Origin: Sternotherus odoratus
Taxonomy: Eukaryota > Chordata > Testudines > Kinosternidae
Assembly: GCA_032164245.1 (NCBI GenBank)
Contig: JAVMKO010000002.1
Location: 181,046,920-181,110,919 of the forward strand
Reading direction: 5' to 3'
DNA length: 64,000 nt
Shown: positions 1 through 12,858 of the stretch, one piece after another
How the letters are laid out: every line of letters begins with the position of its first letter
Position numbering within the stretch: position 1 is the first letter of the stretch
Made by a program: the position numbers and the translations under genes
Notes under the pieces: generated by a model
Told to the model about the DNA's origin: nothing
The model's input: only the letters and a program-made list of their open reading frames with translations
Databases searched by the model: none

Positions 1-363
1 TTCTTTTGCACCAGATGCTAAAGTAATATGAGAAACATTACTGTGTGTATTTTGCTATTTGTGGTGTAATAGCCAGGTACAAAATGGAAAATTCTGTGGT
101 CTCTGACTTGAAAAAAAAATGTCGTCTGTTTTCTTTATGTGGGTACATCCGAATCAGAGCTTTACTTCGTCTTAATTTTGTAAATGATTTATATGATTTC
201 ATGAGCACATGATCAGTGTCAGTCAACTGAACGCCTACAAATGGAACTTTAATCCATAGATTGTTGACATGACGGATCTGAATGACTCTGAAGTAACTGT
301 TATTGACTGTCATGTCATTGGAGGTCTAATCCGTGTATTGTCACCACAAGATGCTTAATAATC
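1..363. other. THSD7A intron, no feature recognised
   Basis: AT-rich sequence. A 91-codon open frame on the minus strand (38-313) matches nothing I recognise and lies antisense in an intron, so it is probably chance. Confidence 0.5.
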
Positions 364-371
364 CTTTAGAG

Positions 372-675
372 CGGGGTCAGCAACCTTTTAGAAGTGGTGT
401 GCCAAGTCTTCATTTATTCACTCTAATTTAAGGTTTCGCGTGCCAGTAATATGTTTTACCATTTTTAGAAGGTCTATAAGTCTATAATATACCACTAAAC
501 TATTGTTCTATGTAAAGTAAATAAGGTTTTTAAAATGTTTAAGAAGCTTCATTTAAAATTAAATTAAAATGCAGAGACCCCCAGACCAGTAGCCAGGACC
601 TGGGCAGAGTGAGTGCCACTGAAAATTTGCTCATGTGTCACCTTTGGCACGCATGCCATAGGTTGCCAACCCCTG
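372..675 (+). mobile_element. hAT MITE, 304 bp, 8-bp target duplication
   Basis: The left end is cggggtcagcaacctttt (one A lost from CAGGGGTC) and the right end is ggttgccaacccctg, forming imperfect terminal inverted repeats. The element is flanked by perfect direct repeats ctttagag at 364-371 and 676-683. Eight-base duplications and CAGGGG ends are typical of hAT transposons. There is no coding capacity. A diverged partial copy lies at 52259. Confidence 0.9.
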
Positions 676-683
676 CTTTAGAG

Positions 684-1189
684 CCATCAAGTCTCTTGTG
701 TAAGTGTTAATTGGCATTTGTAAAAATGTTAAAATGTATCCTCATCACACTGGTATTGCAGGTCCGGTCTGTATGCATATTACAAATCCATACAAAATTG
801 TGTTAGCGGGTATTAGGCTCATGCAATTTTTAATCTCAGTAATTTTTGTCATGTACATTTTTCTTTAATTTATGCCAGGCACTAGTATCCTTGGATATTT
901 ATAAAGTGCTTTGTAAAATCAAATCCATTTCGGAACTGTAAGGTTGTGAATGAAGTCTTGCAGCGGGGACACATCTTATTCTTTTGATTTAGTTTATTCT
1001 GGTGCTGATGATGATTATCTGCCTGGTTCCCTGCCAGCTGACCTGCTTCGCTCCCAGGCTTGTAGTCAACAGGTGTGGGTAGTCTTATGCACTGAAAACA
1101 AAAGACTAAGGATCAGATAGGGAACTTTTAGGCCTATCAAATATATGTTCAAAGTGTTGGGTATGCTTTACAGTACCATTCATAGGTCT
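684..1189. other. Intron, nothing recognised
   Basis: AT-rich intronic sequence without a clear repeat or open frame. Confidence 0.4.
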
Positions 1190-1197
1190 CATTAAGG

Positions 1198-1626
1198 CAG
1201 GGTGGCCAACCTGTGGCTCCAGAGCCACATGAGGCTCTTCAGTTAATATGTGGCTTCTTGTATAGGTACTGACTGCGGGACTGGAGCTATAGGCACCAAC
1301 TTTCCAGTGGGCTAAGGGGTGCTCACTGCTCTACCCCTGACTCTGCCACAGACCCTGCCCCCACTTCACCCCTTCCTGCCCCCTCCCCCGGGCCTGCCAT
1401 GCCCTTGCTCCTGCCCCCTCCCAGAGCCTCCAGCATGCCACGAAACAGCTGATCAGGAGGTGCAGGGAGCGAGGGGGAGGGGCTGATCGGCAGGGCTGCC
1501 GGTGGACAGGAGGCACTGGGAATGGGGGGAGGGGAACTGATGGGCTGCTGATGTATTACTGTGGCTCTTTGGCAATGTATGTTGGTAAATTCTGGCTCCT
1601 TCTCAGGCTCTGGTTGGCCACCCGTG
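1198..1626 (+). mobile_element. hAT MITE, 429 bp, GTGGCTC type
   Basis: The ends are cagggtggccaacctgtggctc and ctctggttggccacccgtg. The flanks are cattaagg (1190-1197) and cattaaga (1627-1634), an 8-bp duplication with one change. The middle is C-rich on the + strand (1320-1540), and the short open frame there is part of this element. A second copy of the same family lies at 44143-44563. Confidence 0.85.
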
Positions 1627-1634
1627 CATTAAGA

Positions 1635-3040
1635 GATCAAATCTGCCCTCAGATACAGGTATTGCCCCCAGCCTTGATTACAGTAGGATTGTATATGTTC
1701 TTGTGAGGACAGAATGTGGCTCATGTCGACCTGTTGCTGAGAGTACTATATTGCTTTGCAGCTGCCATATTGCTTGGTTGGATCTGAAATAGTTTATTTT
1801 TATTCATATATATTCAAATGTTGCATGGCAAATTATATTTAGTCTGTCACATTATAGTTCTGAATAGTTGTTTTTGTTTTTTGTTCATTTAGGGTGGTGT
1901 TTTCACAGATTATCTCAGATTGAAATGGGTGTTGAGGCAGTTCTTTTCTTCCGCAGTGGTCAGGGTGACTGATACTTTGTTACATGGATGCTTGCAGGCA
2001 TGTGCCTGGTACACACACCAGAGTGTAAAATTTTATTCCCCGTGGGTGGGCAATATTTCTTATGGCAGGGTTTCCTTTATTCATCATCAGCCCTCTTGTT
2101 AACACCTGGCTTTATATAACTGCATCTAACTGCATCTTCTGTGGGAGTGACCAGAGTTACTTATCAAAATTTCATCACCATTTCACACTAATATAAGGGT
2201 ATAATTACATTAGCGCAGGCAGATTGCAATGGGTGGCCTCTAAATGTAAAAATTTTAAGCTGCTTGGTACACGGCCCTCTTTTCCAGGACAGAAGGAAGC
2301 TGTCTAGTAGCCATTTATTCTGAAGAAAGTCAAAGGGTTGCGGCTGAAATGATACTGAAAGCCTGATCGTGTGTATTGGTCCATAACAATAACTCTGCGC
2401 TATACGTAAGCCTGTAGCAATAAGAGTGAAGATTTCCATTAAGATCAATGGATTGGAAAAACTGAGCTCTTGGCTCAATATTTATGTTGCTCTCAGTCGT
2501 TACTCCTTTAGGATATTTTCCCCCTCGGGAAACCTGTCCTGTAACAGCTGCTTTATAACAGGCAAGGGAGCACCAAATACATAGTGACCCCATCTTCCTC
2601 CTGCACACTCAGTGTTTAGAAAATTAGAGAGAGTGTGATGGAAACCAAATAGCTAATGACAAATTGGGAGATCAGTTTGACCTTTTTGAAAAATTAATGG
2701 AGAAAGATAAAATATGCAGAGAGAAAAAAAAGCTTTAATGTTTTGCCCATCTCAAGCACCCTGTACAAAAATTGCATGATGTTTCTCATGGCTGTCATGT
2801 AAGTATTAGTTAGAGCCATGAACACAAGAGCATATTACCCCCTGAAAAACAAAATGCCTGCCCCCAAACACACACACAAACATTGCTGTGGCTTGAGCAA
2901 TCCATAAGGGATACATAAAAGTATTTGTCAGGTCAAGTACCTTCTTATAAAAGTGCAGATCAATACAAATAAATCTGCCTACAAGAATTCATGCAGCACT
3001 AAGAAAGCCATCCTCCTCCTGCTTTGGTACAGTGGTATCA
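1635..3040. other. THSD7A intron, nothing recognised
   Basis: No element boundary can be defined. Overlapping minus-strand frames at 2188-2608 match no family that I know. Confidence 0.4.
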
Positions 3041-3048
3041 TTCTAAAA

Positions 3049-3252
3049 CAGGGGTTCTCAAACTGGGGGCTGAGACCCCTCAGGGGGTCATGAGATTATT
3101 ACATGGGTGGGTCATGAGCTGTCAACCTCCACCCCAAACCCTGCTTTGCCTCCAGCATTTATAATGTGGTTAAATATATATAAAAAGGGAGGTCACACTA
3201 AGTGGCTTGCTATGTGAAAGGGGTCACCAGTAAAAAAGTTTGAGAGCCACTG
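3049..3252 (+). mobile_element. hAT MITE, 204 bp, 'ggttctcaaactg' type
   Basis: The ends are caggggttctcaaactg and agtttgagagccactg. The flanks are ttctaaaa (3041-3048) and ttctaaat (3253-3260), a 7/8 target duplication. It inserted about 150 bp upstream of the THSD7A exon at 3405. Confidence 0.88.
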
Positions 3253-3404
3253 TTCTAAATTCACACAAGCAAGAAAGTTCCTTGTGATTTTTTTTTTTAA
3301 GGTAACTTGTGATGTGCTGTATCAAGAGCCATTTCATGGCTGAAGTCAGTCATTTCATCGGGGTGATGTGCTATTGTGTCAAAATCTGATTTTGTGTCCT
3401 ACAG

Positions 3405-3487
3405 GGGGCTGTTTAGTGATGCGCCAACCAGATGCTGACAGGTCATGTAACCCACCATGCAATCAACCCCATTCTTACTGTAGCGAG
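3405..3487 (+). CDS. THSD7A: THSD7A exon: end of the last TSP1 repeat
   Basis: The acceptor is tcctacag ending at 3404 and the donor is gag|gtacgt at 3488. The exon starts with the last two bases of a split Gly codon, then reads GCLVMRQPDADRSCNPPCNQ and ends PHSYCSE at a codon boundary. Four cysteines fit the end of a thrombospondin type-1 module. The following intron is only 325 bp. Confidence 0.94.
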
Positions 3488-6400
3488 GTACGTGTCACGG
3501 CAGTGGAACAATGTTGTTTCAGTACTCTTACTGTACACTCCAACACAAAAAGAGTGAAGGCTAAAAGCCTTTATGTATGAAAAACAGTACAGAACTCCTC
3601 ATTAGTTTTCAAAATAGATTACTGAAGCATTTTCAGAGCTCTCGCTAGTGTTTAATTTTTTAATCAACCTCAAAACAGTAACCCTTCCCATTAAATATGT
3701 AAACTGCACTTTGATTCAATAGTAGATGGCACACAAATACATTCAGAGGTGCCGTTCCGGCTACTGCTCTGTGTGTTTCTGCTATACAGTGTCAAACACT
3801 TCTTCCCTACAGACTAGAACATGTGGTTGTGAAGAAGGGTACACTGAAGTAATGTCCTCTGATGGCACACTCGAGGAATGCACACTCATCCCTGTGGTAG
3901 TGATCCCCACTATGGAGGACAAAAAAGGAGATGTGAAAACCAGTCGAGCTGTGAACCCCACCCAGCCATCCAGTAACCAGTCAGGACGAGGAAGGACCTG
4001 GTTTCTGCAGCCTTTCGGGCCAGGTGAAGTCATTACATGAGCAGTTAATGATGCTAAGTACTGCCACGGCATTTGGCATTTAAGCTGCTCTGATGCCAAA
4101 AGTCATTAAATGTTTATTTAAGAAGGCAATCATCTGCAAGGATTGAACAAAAAGCAAGAGACTTTGCTGCTGCATCAGTATATTTAATTAAACCATATAT
4201 TACAGAAGGGATAGAATTTTCTTCCCTGATCCTACTTGTTTGAAATTTTCCAGGGGAAAGAACTGGAAATACTGTAGAGGGAAAATACTGGGAAATAATC
4301 ACAGTTTGCAGCACTTACTAGATATTGGATAGGCAGTCGGGTTCAAGAACATGACTGATATAACTGTCAGGGGGTCGGAACACTCTAAAGACTACAAGGA
4401 CCGGATGCCTTTTTTCCCCACTGATAGCACTGGTGTGGTTGTGGTTTGTAGAAGATGTAAACATTTTAGCAGGTCAGGTTTTATCTGAAAGTTTTATAAG
4501 ACTTATAATGTTATCAAACATCTCAGCTGGAAGTATCTGCATCACCACTACAGTGATGCCACGGGGATGAGAACTATAGAAACACATTGGATGAACAGAT
4601 GATCTTGATCTGATGCAGCTACATCTCTAGCCTGATGTTATTAGAACTGCAGACTAGTTATTGTTTGTATTGTTTGTACTGTGGTAGTACCAAGTAGACC
4701 CAGTCATGGACCAGGACCCCATTGTACTAGAACACAAATATAGTCCCTGCCCTTTTATGTACTGATCCATCATGAAGAGAAGTTTAATCAAAACACCAGA
4801 CGTCCCTAAACAAGTGCCTCATATTTCTTACATGATACCTCATTCCCTGTAATTCTAAAGTAAGTTTAGTTAAATTCTTTGATGTGGCTATCAACTGACC
4901 TGACCTAAAATCTCAACTAATAGCTATTATTACCCCCAAAGTGAGAGAAAATTCCATTCAAATAAACATCTAGAAACTTGAATGTTCATCCTTAGTTTAA
5001 CTGTATCTGTTTGGTCTAAGAATTGAAAGTCTTATAAGATCAGGACTTTTCAAAATTTCCAGTACTTCCTGATTTCAACTAAAATGGAAATACCAGTTAC
5101 CACAAGTGAAACATGAATAGAACGGAAACAGTCTCTGTTGTTTCAGTAATTCCACTTTTGGTGAAAACCAGGAAGGTGGGAGTAAAAGTAAAAAGCAAGC
5201 AAATGTTTTGAATTTTGAATAAGCTTCAGGTTTACTTGATTCCGTTCCAATTTTTGCTGAACATTTAGATCATTCTTATTTTATCCAAACCAATACTCCC
5301 ATTTCTAAGAATTACCTCACCTAGTTCCGAAAGAATCATCTTAGACAGTTTATTGCAATTTCCAGATAACATTATACAACTTGAACTTCAGCTTTAACTG
5401 TAGATTAATAAAATATCAGAAATTGTAAATGATTCCCCCCATTGTCACCCCTCCACCTCAAAAACCCCTACCACCTTGCTGAATAGAAATAACCCGTAAG
5501 GAAGACACTGAACACTTTAATCATAATGAAATCTGAAGTGCTATCATTTCCAATATTGGATAAGTCAGGGTAAATCTACTGCCTCAGTCCATCTTTGATG
5601 GATCAGTTGTTTCATTGCTTCAGGATATTAAGTTGTATTAGCTCCATTACATTAACCCAGCGAAAATGCTTTTCTATTAATTAGTCTAAATCAAGTAGTC
5701 TGCATGACTGCCAGCCCCTAGGTTGGTAGATGGTATGAAACCTCCATACCTACCTGTGCAGCAGCAGGGAAGGCTACTGGGAAGTTTAGGAAGCAAACTC
5801 AGTGAGAATACATCTATCATTATTAAGCTGTAAAAAGCTCCACTGTAACCTTCACTAAAATAGCTTTTTGTTTCTGTGAAGTTATCAAAGTAGTATAAAG
5901 GGTTGGCTTGAATCTTCACAATTTCACCAATACTTGTTTGGTATGATATTGAAAACAACACCACCTGGATCAAGTGTGGTTTGTTCTACCCTGCATGGGC
6001 ATATTTTGCCCTAACATGAATTATACCCTCTACCATCCTACTGACAGTACTGGGGATGTATATGGTATAGTCAAGGTACAGTTTGACCCCTTGTGTGAAA
6101 AATAATTCACACAAATGTGATTGGGAAGTATCACGTGTAGTGCTAAGAAAATTCATGTGGGTATATATGTTCTAGTCAGCCTACTGCATAAGAATTTGTT
6201 TTCAACTATTAGATTCACTTTAGAGGCAGGTGGGATGTATTTTTTCTGAGCTAGTTCAATGTCAAACTAGTTCAAACCAAACCCATTTTTAAAAAGGACA
6301 TGTAAATATTTAATAAATAATTCCTTCTTTCTGACCTTTTCCAGAAATCCATCTTGGGGCTTAGGCGGTCACAGAATCTTTGCTGGGTCAGCTTCCATCT

Positions 6401-9299
6401 TCACATTTCAGGAGTTCTAAAGTTTCCCCAAAATCAAATAGGGACAGTGCATTATGAACACTTCCGATGTACAGCAGGGACCCCCAGATGATGAAAGGTT
6501 TATTCAGAGCATTTAGCCAAAACCCACTAGAGATTTAGAGCAGCTTTCTCCCTCTTTCTCCACAGAAGAGTGGGGTGTTCAGTTTGGGCTTTTAGAACCT
6601 GTTTGACATCAGAGGAAAAGAGGAGGTGATATGTCTTGTAATTGTAGGCGTGTAAAACTGAGCTGTTCAGATATAAGATCCTTGGTAACAACAGACTGTA
6701 CTTCTGCCAACAATAAGTTTGGAGTGGGAGAAGGACGATGTTCCAACAATGCAATTAAAAAGGAAGGAATCAGACGATCATTGTCTAGTGTGCAGCAAGG
6801 AGAACTGTTGTACTTATGACAAAGTATGGACTATATTGGGCACTAGATTGGTCACTAATGCTATCTAAAAAGAGAAAAAATAATGTGAAATGAGAATGTG
6901 TAGATTATTTTGCCAAAATAAAAGGTGCACTTAAAAAGTGTTTCCCGTTTCTCCTGCGTGAGGAGTACAACACTTAAACTTGCACTCACTCTGCTGCAGG
7001 ATTACCCCTTTACCACCTAACACAGGGTGGTAGTTTGTAATTACAGTTGAGCAGGTTCACATCGCGCAGTGTCTCCAATGTACACCTGCTCTGTCCTGAT
7101 AAGGTAGCCTAAGTAGGTAGTACAGCATGAGTGCACATTCAGTGCAAAATGTAAACATCATTCTGGGCTCTTTGGGTGGCTGGCCTGCTAATGACTGGCG
7201 GTGCTAACTTGTAAATCAAACCAAAACTGCTCTAATGTTCAGGTTTGTCATCTTGACAGTGTTTTTAACCAACCCTGTAACTGAATAATCTAAAACCACT
7301 TGTATATATTAAGCTTTAATGCTGCCTGTGCAGACTATAATTATTGCTAGTCAAGCCTGCAATGCAACAAGACTAACCTGTAAACTAATGACTAACATTC
7401 ATTCCTTTTAGATGGGAGGCTGAAGACCTGGGTTTATGGCGTAGCTGCTGGTGCATTTGTGTTACTCATCTTTATTGTTTCTATGATCTATCTAGCCTGG
7501 TGAGTTCATTAATTATTCCTAAATGAAAAAGTGGCACATGGACTGTGGATAGAGCATTTCACTGAATATGATTCAGATATGGGAACTATATTGAATACAC
7601 AGTCTTCACAGTTTGGTGTGCATATGCTTGTGCCAAAACTGAGATTACTAGCAGGTGCTACTTCCATGTACTTTTTCAGTGGATTAATGACTTTCCTGAG
7701 GCCTGGAAAATATTGTTTTACAAATATGAGCCATGTTAAAGATGTCTTCAGTAGTTGTATGCACTTAAGGGCAGTTGTATTGTTGATGTTCAGTTTGTCT
7801 CCATTAAGAGTTACTATATTAACACCCAGAATAATACCTCAGCAGCTGTGTTTTTGGAGGTGTAATGTGCCCCCCTCCGCACCCCCCCCCCCAAAAAGTG
7901 ACCAGGTAAGACTAATCTAACATTGTTCCCTAAGAATGGTCCAAGATGTATATTGGGGTGCCCATATTTTGTGACCAAATGTTGACATAGCAACTTACCA
8001 GGAGCCTGCGGTATAATGTTCCTGTACATTTATTTTACATTCTATGGGGCAGATCTTAGCCTCTGGGGTTGCTTTGTGTCAAGACTAGTGCAAAGCATCC
8101 ACTGCAAAGCTGCAGTATGGGGGAAATCACTGAGTTTGGTTAGGACCAATATAGCAGTTTCTGACAGTAAAGGTGACATGGCCAGGGAAAGGAGTGTTTG
8201 GCTGGAACACAAACAATATTGAATCACTGGATTGGCTCCTTTTGGGGACATAGGTAGATGAAGCAACTTTGTACTCTGGCAACTCTAAATTGAACTTCAG
8301 AGCTGGGATGGGATGGTATAAAAGTGATTTTAATATATCTTCATGCCCTGGCCCAAGTGAAGCTAACAACTAGAGCTTATGTAGATTAATCTAAGGTTAG
8401 CAGTGCAGGAGAGTAAAGTACATTTTGTTTGTGCATTTTTTTATATTTACACCTGTGTCAAGTGGATTTAAAACACTACTAAATTAAAATCTAAATTAAA
8501 AATAACTAGAAATTGGATGTCCATGCCATATAGGCTTCCTTGTCTGATGATTCCATTTAGAATTAATTTATTCACTTCTGCAAGTATATGTATTTTGGAG
8601 GATGTATGCAGATGCACTAATCAAAAAATTCTTGCTGAAGATAGTGTGCCTCAGTAACAGGTATTTAACTCAATGTAATGTAAATGATTAATTTCAGGCA
8701 CCATATTCAGATCAAGTTAATGATGAAGGAATAGCACAGGTGATGGGCAGGAACCTCTAATCTGAACCCCTTAAAATTTCAGGGCAGGTTCAGATATTTA
8801 GGTTCCACATCACATCCACACCTGGAGGGAACCTGGTTGTGGTTTTGATGCAGCCAACATTTTGCACAGAAAGCAAAACACCATTCAAAATGTTGGGCAT
8901 TTCTCACCAGAGTATGATCCTGAAAAATTTTCCCCCACATTCATGTTTGGTACAGTCATATGTCAGAACCAAAATCTAATCTAGATTCAACACTCAGCCT
9001 TTCTTTGAAAATTTGGTATTTAAAGAGACTGGGGCTTTTGGATGTTTAAGGGGTTATTTCAAATGAAACTGAGGATTTATACACTTACATTTTACCTATA
9101 AACAATCCATCCAGTTTATAAATAATTACTATAGCACTTTAGTTTTTCATTTACAGAGAGAGGTTTGTTTTTAAAACTGAATTTATTTTCTAATAACTTT
9201 ATTAATTGTTTCAGCAAAAAGCCAAAGAAACCCCAGAGAAGGCAGAACAATCGGCTGAAACCTTTAACATTGGCTTATGACGGAGATGCAGATATGTAA
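3405..9299 (+). CDS. THSD7A: THSD7A 3' end, last four coding exons (partial gene)
   Basis: This is the C-terminal end of thrombospondin type-1 domain-containing protein 7A, a large single-pass membrane protein. In mammals it occurs in podocytes and endothelium and is a known autoantigen in membranous nephropathy. Four exons join in frame (3405-3487, 3813-4023, 7412-7499, 9215-9299) with GT-AG introns and matching phases, giving about 154 residues. In order these are a Cys-rich end of the last TSP1/EGF-like part, a Ser/Thr/Pro-rich juxtamembrane stretch, one hydrophobic helix (VYGVAAGAFVLLIFIVSMIY), and a basic cytosolic tail ending YDGDADM. The sequence matches my knowledge of vertebrate THSD7A almost residue for residue, and all exons are intact. 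The upstream exons, most of the roughly 1650-residue protein, lie outside the window. The gene name is certain on sequence. Tissue role is family knowledge. Confidence 0.96.
3813..4023 (+). CDS. THSD7A: THSD7A exon: EGF-like Cys stretch and juxtamembrane region
   Basis: The acceptor is cttccctacag ending at 3812 and the donor is g|gtgaagt at 4024. The reading frame starts in phase 0 (TRTCGCEEGYTEVMSS) and runs 70 codons plus one base. It holds Cys residues of the last extracellular module, then a polar stretch with VNPTQPSSNQSGRGR and the WFLQPFGP segment just before the membrane. NQS is a possible N-glycosylation site. Confidence 0.95.
4024..7411. other. THSD7A intron (3.4 kb), no transposon recognised
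   Basis: Starts gtgaagt and ends ttttag. It is AT-rich and I can define no SINE, LINE or MITE in it. Confidence 0.7.
7412..7499 (+). CDS. THSD7A: THSD7A exon: transmembrane helix
   Basis: The acceptor is ttccttttag ending at 7411 and the donor is ctg|gtgagt at 7500. The one-base carry from the previous exon makes Asp, then GRLKTW leads into a hydrophobic helix of about 21 residues (VYGVAAGAFVLLIFIVSMIY LA). The exon ends with two bases of a Cys codon completed in the last exon. This is the only membrane anchor in the visible part. Confidence 0.95.
7500..9214. other. THSD7A last intron (1.7 kb)
   Basis: Starts gtgagt and ends tttcag. It holds a poly-C run at about 7878-7892 and no recognisable transposon. 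Confidence 0.7.
9215..9299 (+). CDS. THSD7A: THSD7A last coding exon: cytosolic tail and stop
   Basis: The acceptor is attgtttcag ending at 9214. One base completes Cys, then 27 residues follow: a lysine/arginine-rich stop-transfer stretch (KKPKKPQRRQ), NNRLKPLTLA, and an acidic end YDGDADM before TAA at 9297-9299. The tail looks fully conserved compared with the mammalian protein as I know it. Confidence 0.95.
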
Positions 9300-12200
9300 A
9301 ATATAACTTTCCATCGCAACAACTGGATTCTACATTACTGCATTGAAATCCGAGGGTGTCCATACGCACAGGGGCATGCTACAGCCTGGATTTTAGGTAT
9401 TTGTTGTTTGTTTGTTTTTTAAGAACTGCACCATAAAACAAAGAAGAATGGCTTTCATAATGCCCATGGATATTCAAGGCATTATTCCTTTATTCTAAAC
9501 CATGAGCACAGAGAATTCTGGCAAATTGGAAACATTAACGTGGTTTTTTGAAACAGTCAAAACCACCTCAGTCTCCAAACCGCTGTGGCTGACTTAGTAT
9601 TCACAGTTGAGAGCCCTGATGCCAGACTTACCTTCACCATTAACCAAGTATAATCACCGAGCATGAAGAGTTTGTACCAAGCTGTCTATAACTCTTTATA
9701 TCAAGCATAACATGTATACTCAGTTGAAGCATATGTATTATTCTGTCAAATTATATACTTGTTAAAGAGCATTTTAATGCTTAATAAGCTGTTAACTGAG
9801 ACGATTGAACAAGTTCCGCATCTTGGCAATTGTGTAGCTTGTGTTAACCTGCATTTCAGAGGGCAAAGATTCTCTTGTAAGACTGTTCTATTATCACTCC
9901 AAAGTGTCAATGCCTCATATACACAAGTATATAGGAAGGAAACATCCTCAGATTCAGTATTTTAGAGTGATTATGGTCTGGAAAAATGATACCTGATGTA
10001 AATGTTACAATATGTTTCTACTTTCTCTAACTCTCAAACCGTTGCCTGCATCTTTTTTGCTACATGTAAGGCAAATTTTTGCACTATATTAGTGCCGCAT
10101 GATATGCACTTAACTAGTATTGCCATAGAAACTGCCTCTTTTCAAAAAGGATGATGATGCATCTTGTGCCAGGAGTGTCAAGTAGGCATTTAAGCTCTTG
10201 AATCCTGAAGAGAGTTTGTTTAGCTTGGACTGTGACTGGATGGAATCAGTTAATACATGTACTGTATACACTGTTTCTCATCACAGCAGCCATTTTGTAG
10301 TCTATATCATGGCAGTAATAGAAGTGTCTAGTTTCTTGCCCCCTCTACTTATACAAATGTAGATTCTCCAGGTGGTTTCTAATTGTACTTTGAAGGCTGT
10401 TTATGACTAGATTTTTTATATTTGTTAACTTTGTTAAAAAAAAGAAAAGAAAAGTGGTTGCCCTCTCATCTTGAGTGAAATATTCTGATTATTTGTTCAG
10501 CTAAAAGAAGAACATTTTACTTGTTTTTCCTCTCCCTAACAAAATAATTGCCATTGTAGCTGCCAGTGTAAATCTTTCCCTTTAGTTAAGATAACCAGAT
10601 GTAATCTTTACCTTTAATTATTCAGCTAAACACTTAAAAGTACTGGTTTGACTCACTAAAAAGAGATTTTTTTCTTAACTGTGGTAGTGCAACAGTTCAT
10701 TGCCACTCATTTCTTTACATGTTAATCTTGCCCATCCCTATAGCTTTTCATTGTTATGCTTCCACAATGAAGCATGTTGTACTACCATTGTATCTATACC
10801 TGTCACAGCCAGGACTCATGACCTGAGAGGTCTTATTCTACCAGAATGGCGTCTAGGTGTAGCCTAAAAGAAAAATATAAATGACTCTCCTATTACTAAG
10901 CAACATAAGAACAAGACTTTATCACACAACCTTTCAAAAAATATGTGGTGTAAAGTTCAGTATTAGTTTCTCAGGTCTTTTAATAACCCTACCATTCCTG
11001 TGCATCACTCTCAAGCACCAGTTTTTGTACAGCCAGTAAAACTATACACTCTGCCAACTTTGGGCTGGTTCACGTGTCCACTAAAATCAATGGGCAGCAT
11101 GAGTCCTTACTCCATGTCAAATTGTCATTGAAATCAGTGTGTTTGGTTCAAAAATCAAAAGTAGGAGTATGGTAATACCAGTGTTTTGATATCACACTAT
11201 GATATTGATCTTCTCCTAATGCGTAGGTAAGAAGAGAAGAACGGATGAGTGTGTGTCAATTAGCAATAGGCATTTATGCAGGTTCAATTTCACACCTTAC
11301 ACCCCAATCCTGCAAATTGTTGGTGGACTGCCAGACCTGCCCCCCACTCCCCAGAACTCAATATGGCTCCTTGCTGCAGCAGCAGTTCACTTACATACAA
11401 GTTGCAAGATTGATGCTTTAATCTTACATCATTTCACACAGATCTAGGGGGGGGGAAATGTATGTACAAAATTAAGTTCTTTGAAGTGTTTGAGTGAGAA
11501 AAAAAATAAAAAGTTCTTACTTTATCAGACAGACAAAAATGGATGGTGGGAAAGTTATCAAATAAAACTTTAAAAATATAATGTTGAAACTTGGTCATTA
11601 ATTACTTTGGAAGCCCATTTCTGGGTGTTGAATTGTTTCAGGCTAACATCTCTATCTGCACAGATAAGCAAGAAGGGTTCCTAAATTGGTGACAAATTAC
11701 CGCTATTAATTATACTGGCTAGTCTTTTAGCAGGAGCTCCACTGTAGTGCTCACTGTGAAGCCTGTGTGACCTGAACACCCAAAATTTCACAATTAACTT
11801 CCAATTCAAGGTTTGCTATCATCTGGTGCTCCCAATAGAAAATGACTATTGCTAAAACACAGATGAAGAATGGGTGTTTGACTTTTCAATTCATACACGT
11901 ATTTTATGAGGTAAGAAAATCAAGAGCTGGTACAGAACTGCAATTGTATTAAATTCTGTGTTTTGTAAAACTGGAGCTAGACTAGGCTATGAGGAGAGTT
12001 GTAAGTCTGTAACTCTAAAATTTACAAAAGGTGGTCAAGCCCTATAACTATGAAACAGTTTTTTTAAAAAGGCAAGTTTTGTATAGAATGAAGAGTAATT
12101 TGCTTTAAAAACCAGAGTGCTTCTACAAATCCAGTGCCTAAAGCAGCCACTACTGTAGTTCATTAGTTTGTGAAAGTAATGTTTCCAGTGATCAAGTGTC

Positions 12201-12784
12201 TCTAAACCATTCAGAAAACAGCTGAGTAGATATTTTCTTGTTGATGTGGTGGTTTGTAATTTCCTTTAAAAATCTGTAGTTTCTAGATTACTGTGTCTGC
12301 TTTGAGTCATGGAGCAGTTTCTTTTCAAAGCTTTGCTGATACTGCACAAGCTTCTGTATGTTTGCTACAATGCACCCATTTGAAAATTCCCTGCCACCTA
12401 TGTGTAATAAAGTCAATTTTCCAATGTAACAATCTGAAAAGACCCACTTAAATATTCTGTATTTATCTGTATCTGTATCAACACACTGTAAAATATACCT
12501 TAGATGAAACAGAAATCTGTCTTTTACTTTTATGTAAATCGTGCTCACCCAAAGTTAAGAGTTTATTTTGCCTAACTTAATTTACTTGAATATTTATTTT
12601 GTAGAATGAGGCAGCTGTCTGAGGAATGTTTACTTTTTTTTGGTTAATGTTAATTTGTAAATTGTGTAATGCATTTTTATTTTTTAAATTATGTAAATTC
12701 TTTTTTAATGCACAAAATGTTTATGTACAACTACTGCAAATTTGTGTATATTGTCACTAAGCTTTATTCAGTTAATATAGATGG

Positions 12785-12820
12785 CATGTGAAAATGTAAT
12801 AAGACTTACATTTTCACATG
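12785..12820 (+). promoter_or_regulatory. Perfect 15-bp stem-loop near the 3' UTR end
   Basis: The arms catgtgaaaatgtaa (12785-12799) and ttacattttcacatg (12806-12820) are exact reverse complements around a six-base loop, taagac. In the mRNA this would be a hairpin shortly before the poly(A) signal. Its function is unknown. Confidence 0.6.
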
Positions 12821-12852
12821 GGTTATTTTTACGTAACTGATGTATTGCTGAC

Positions 12853-12858
12853 AATAAA
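12853..12858 (+). promoter_or_regulatory. Probable distal poly(A) signal of THSD7A
   Basis: AATAAA lies in gacaataaatataaac, followed 20-40 bp later by a T/TG-rich stretch that fits a downstream element. A perfect stem-loop ends 32 bp upstream. Confidence 0.6.

Noticed and set aside
38..313. 91-codon minus-strand frame at the window start
   Set aside because: Antisense within a THSD7A intron, with no recognisable motif or splice signals supporting an exon.
3368..3404. Start of the THSD7A exon frame at an upstream ATG
   Set aside because: The ATG at 3368 is in the intron. A clear acceptor at 3404 and the known protein sequence place the coding start at 3405.
4024..4040. Extension of exon 3813-4023 to the stop at 4040
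   Set aside because: A consensus donor gtgaagt follows FGP at 4024, and the next exon restores the known sequence (DGRLKTW).
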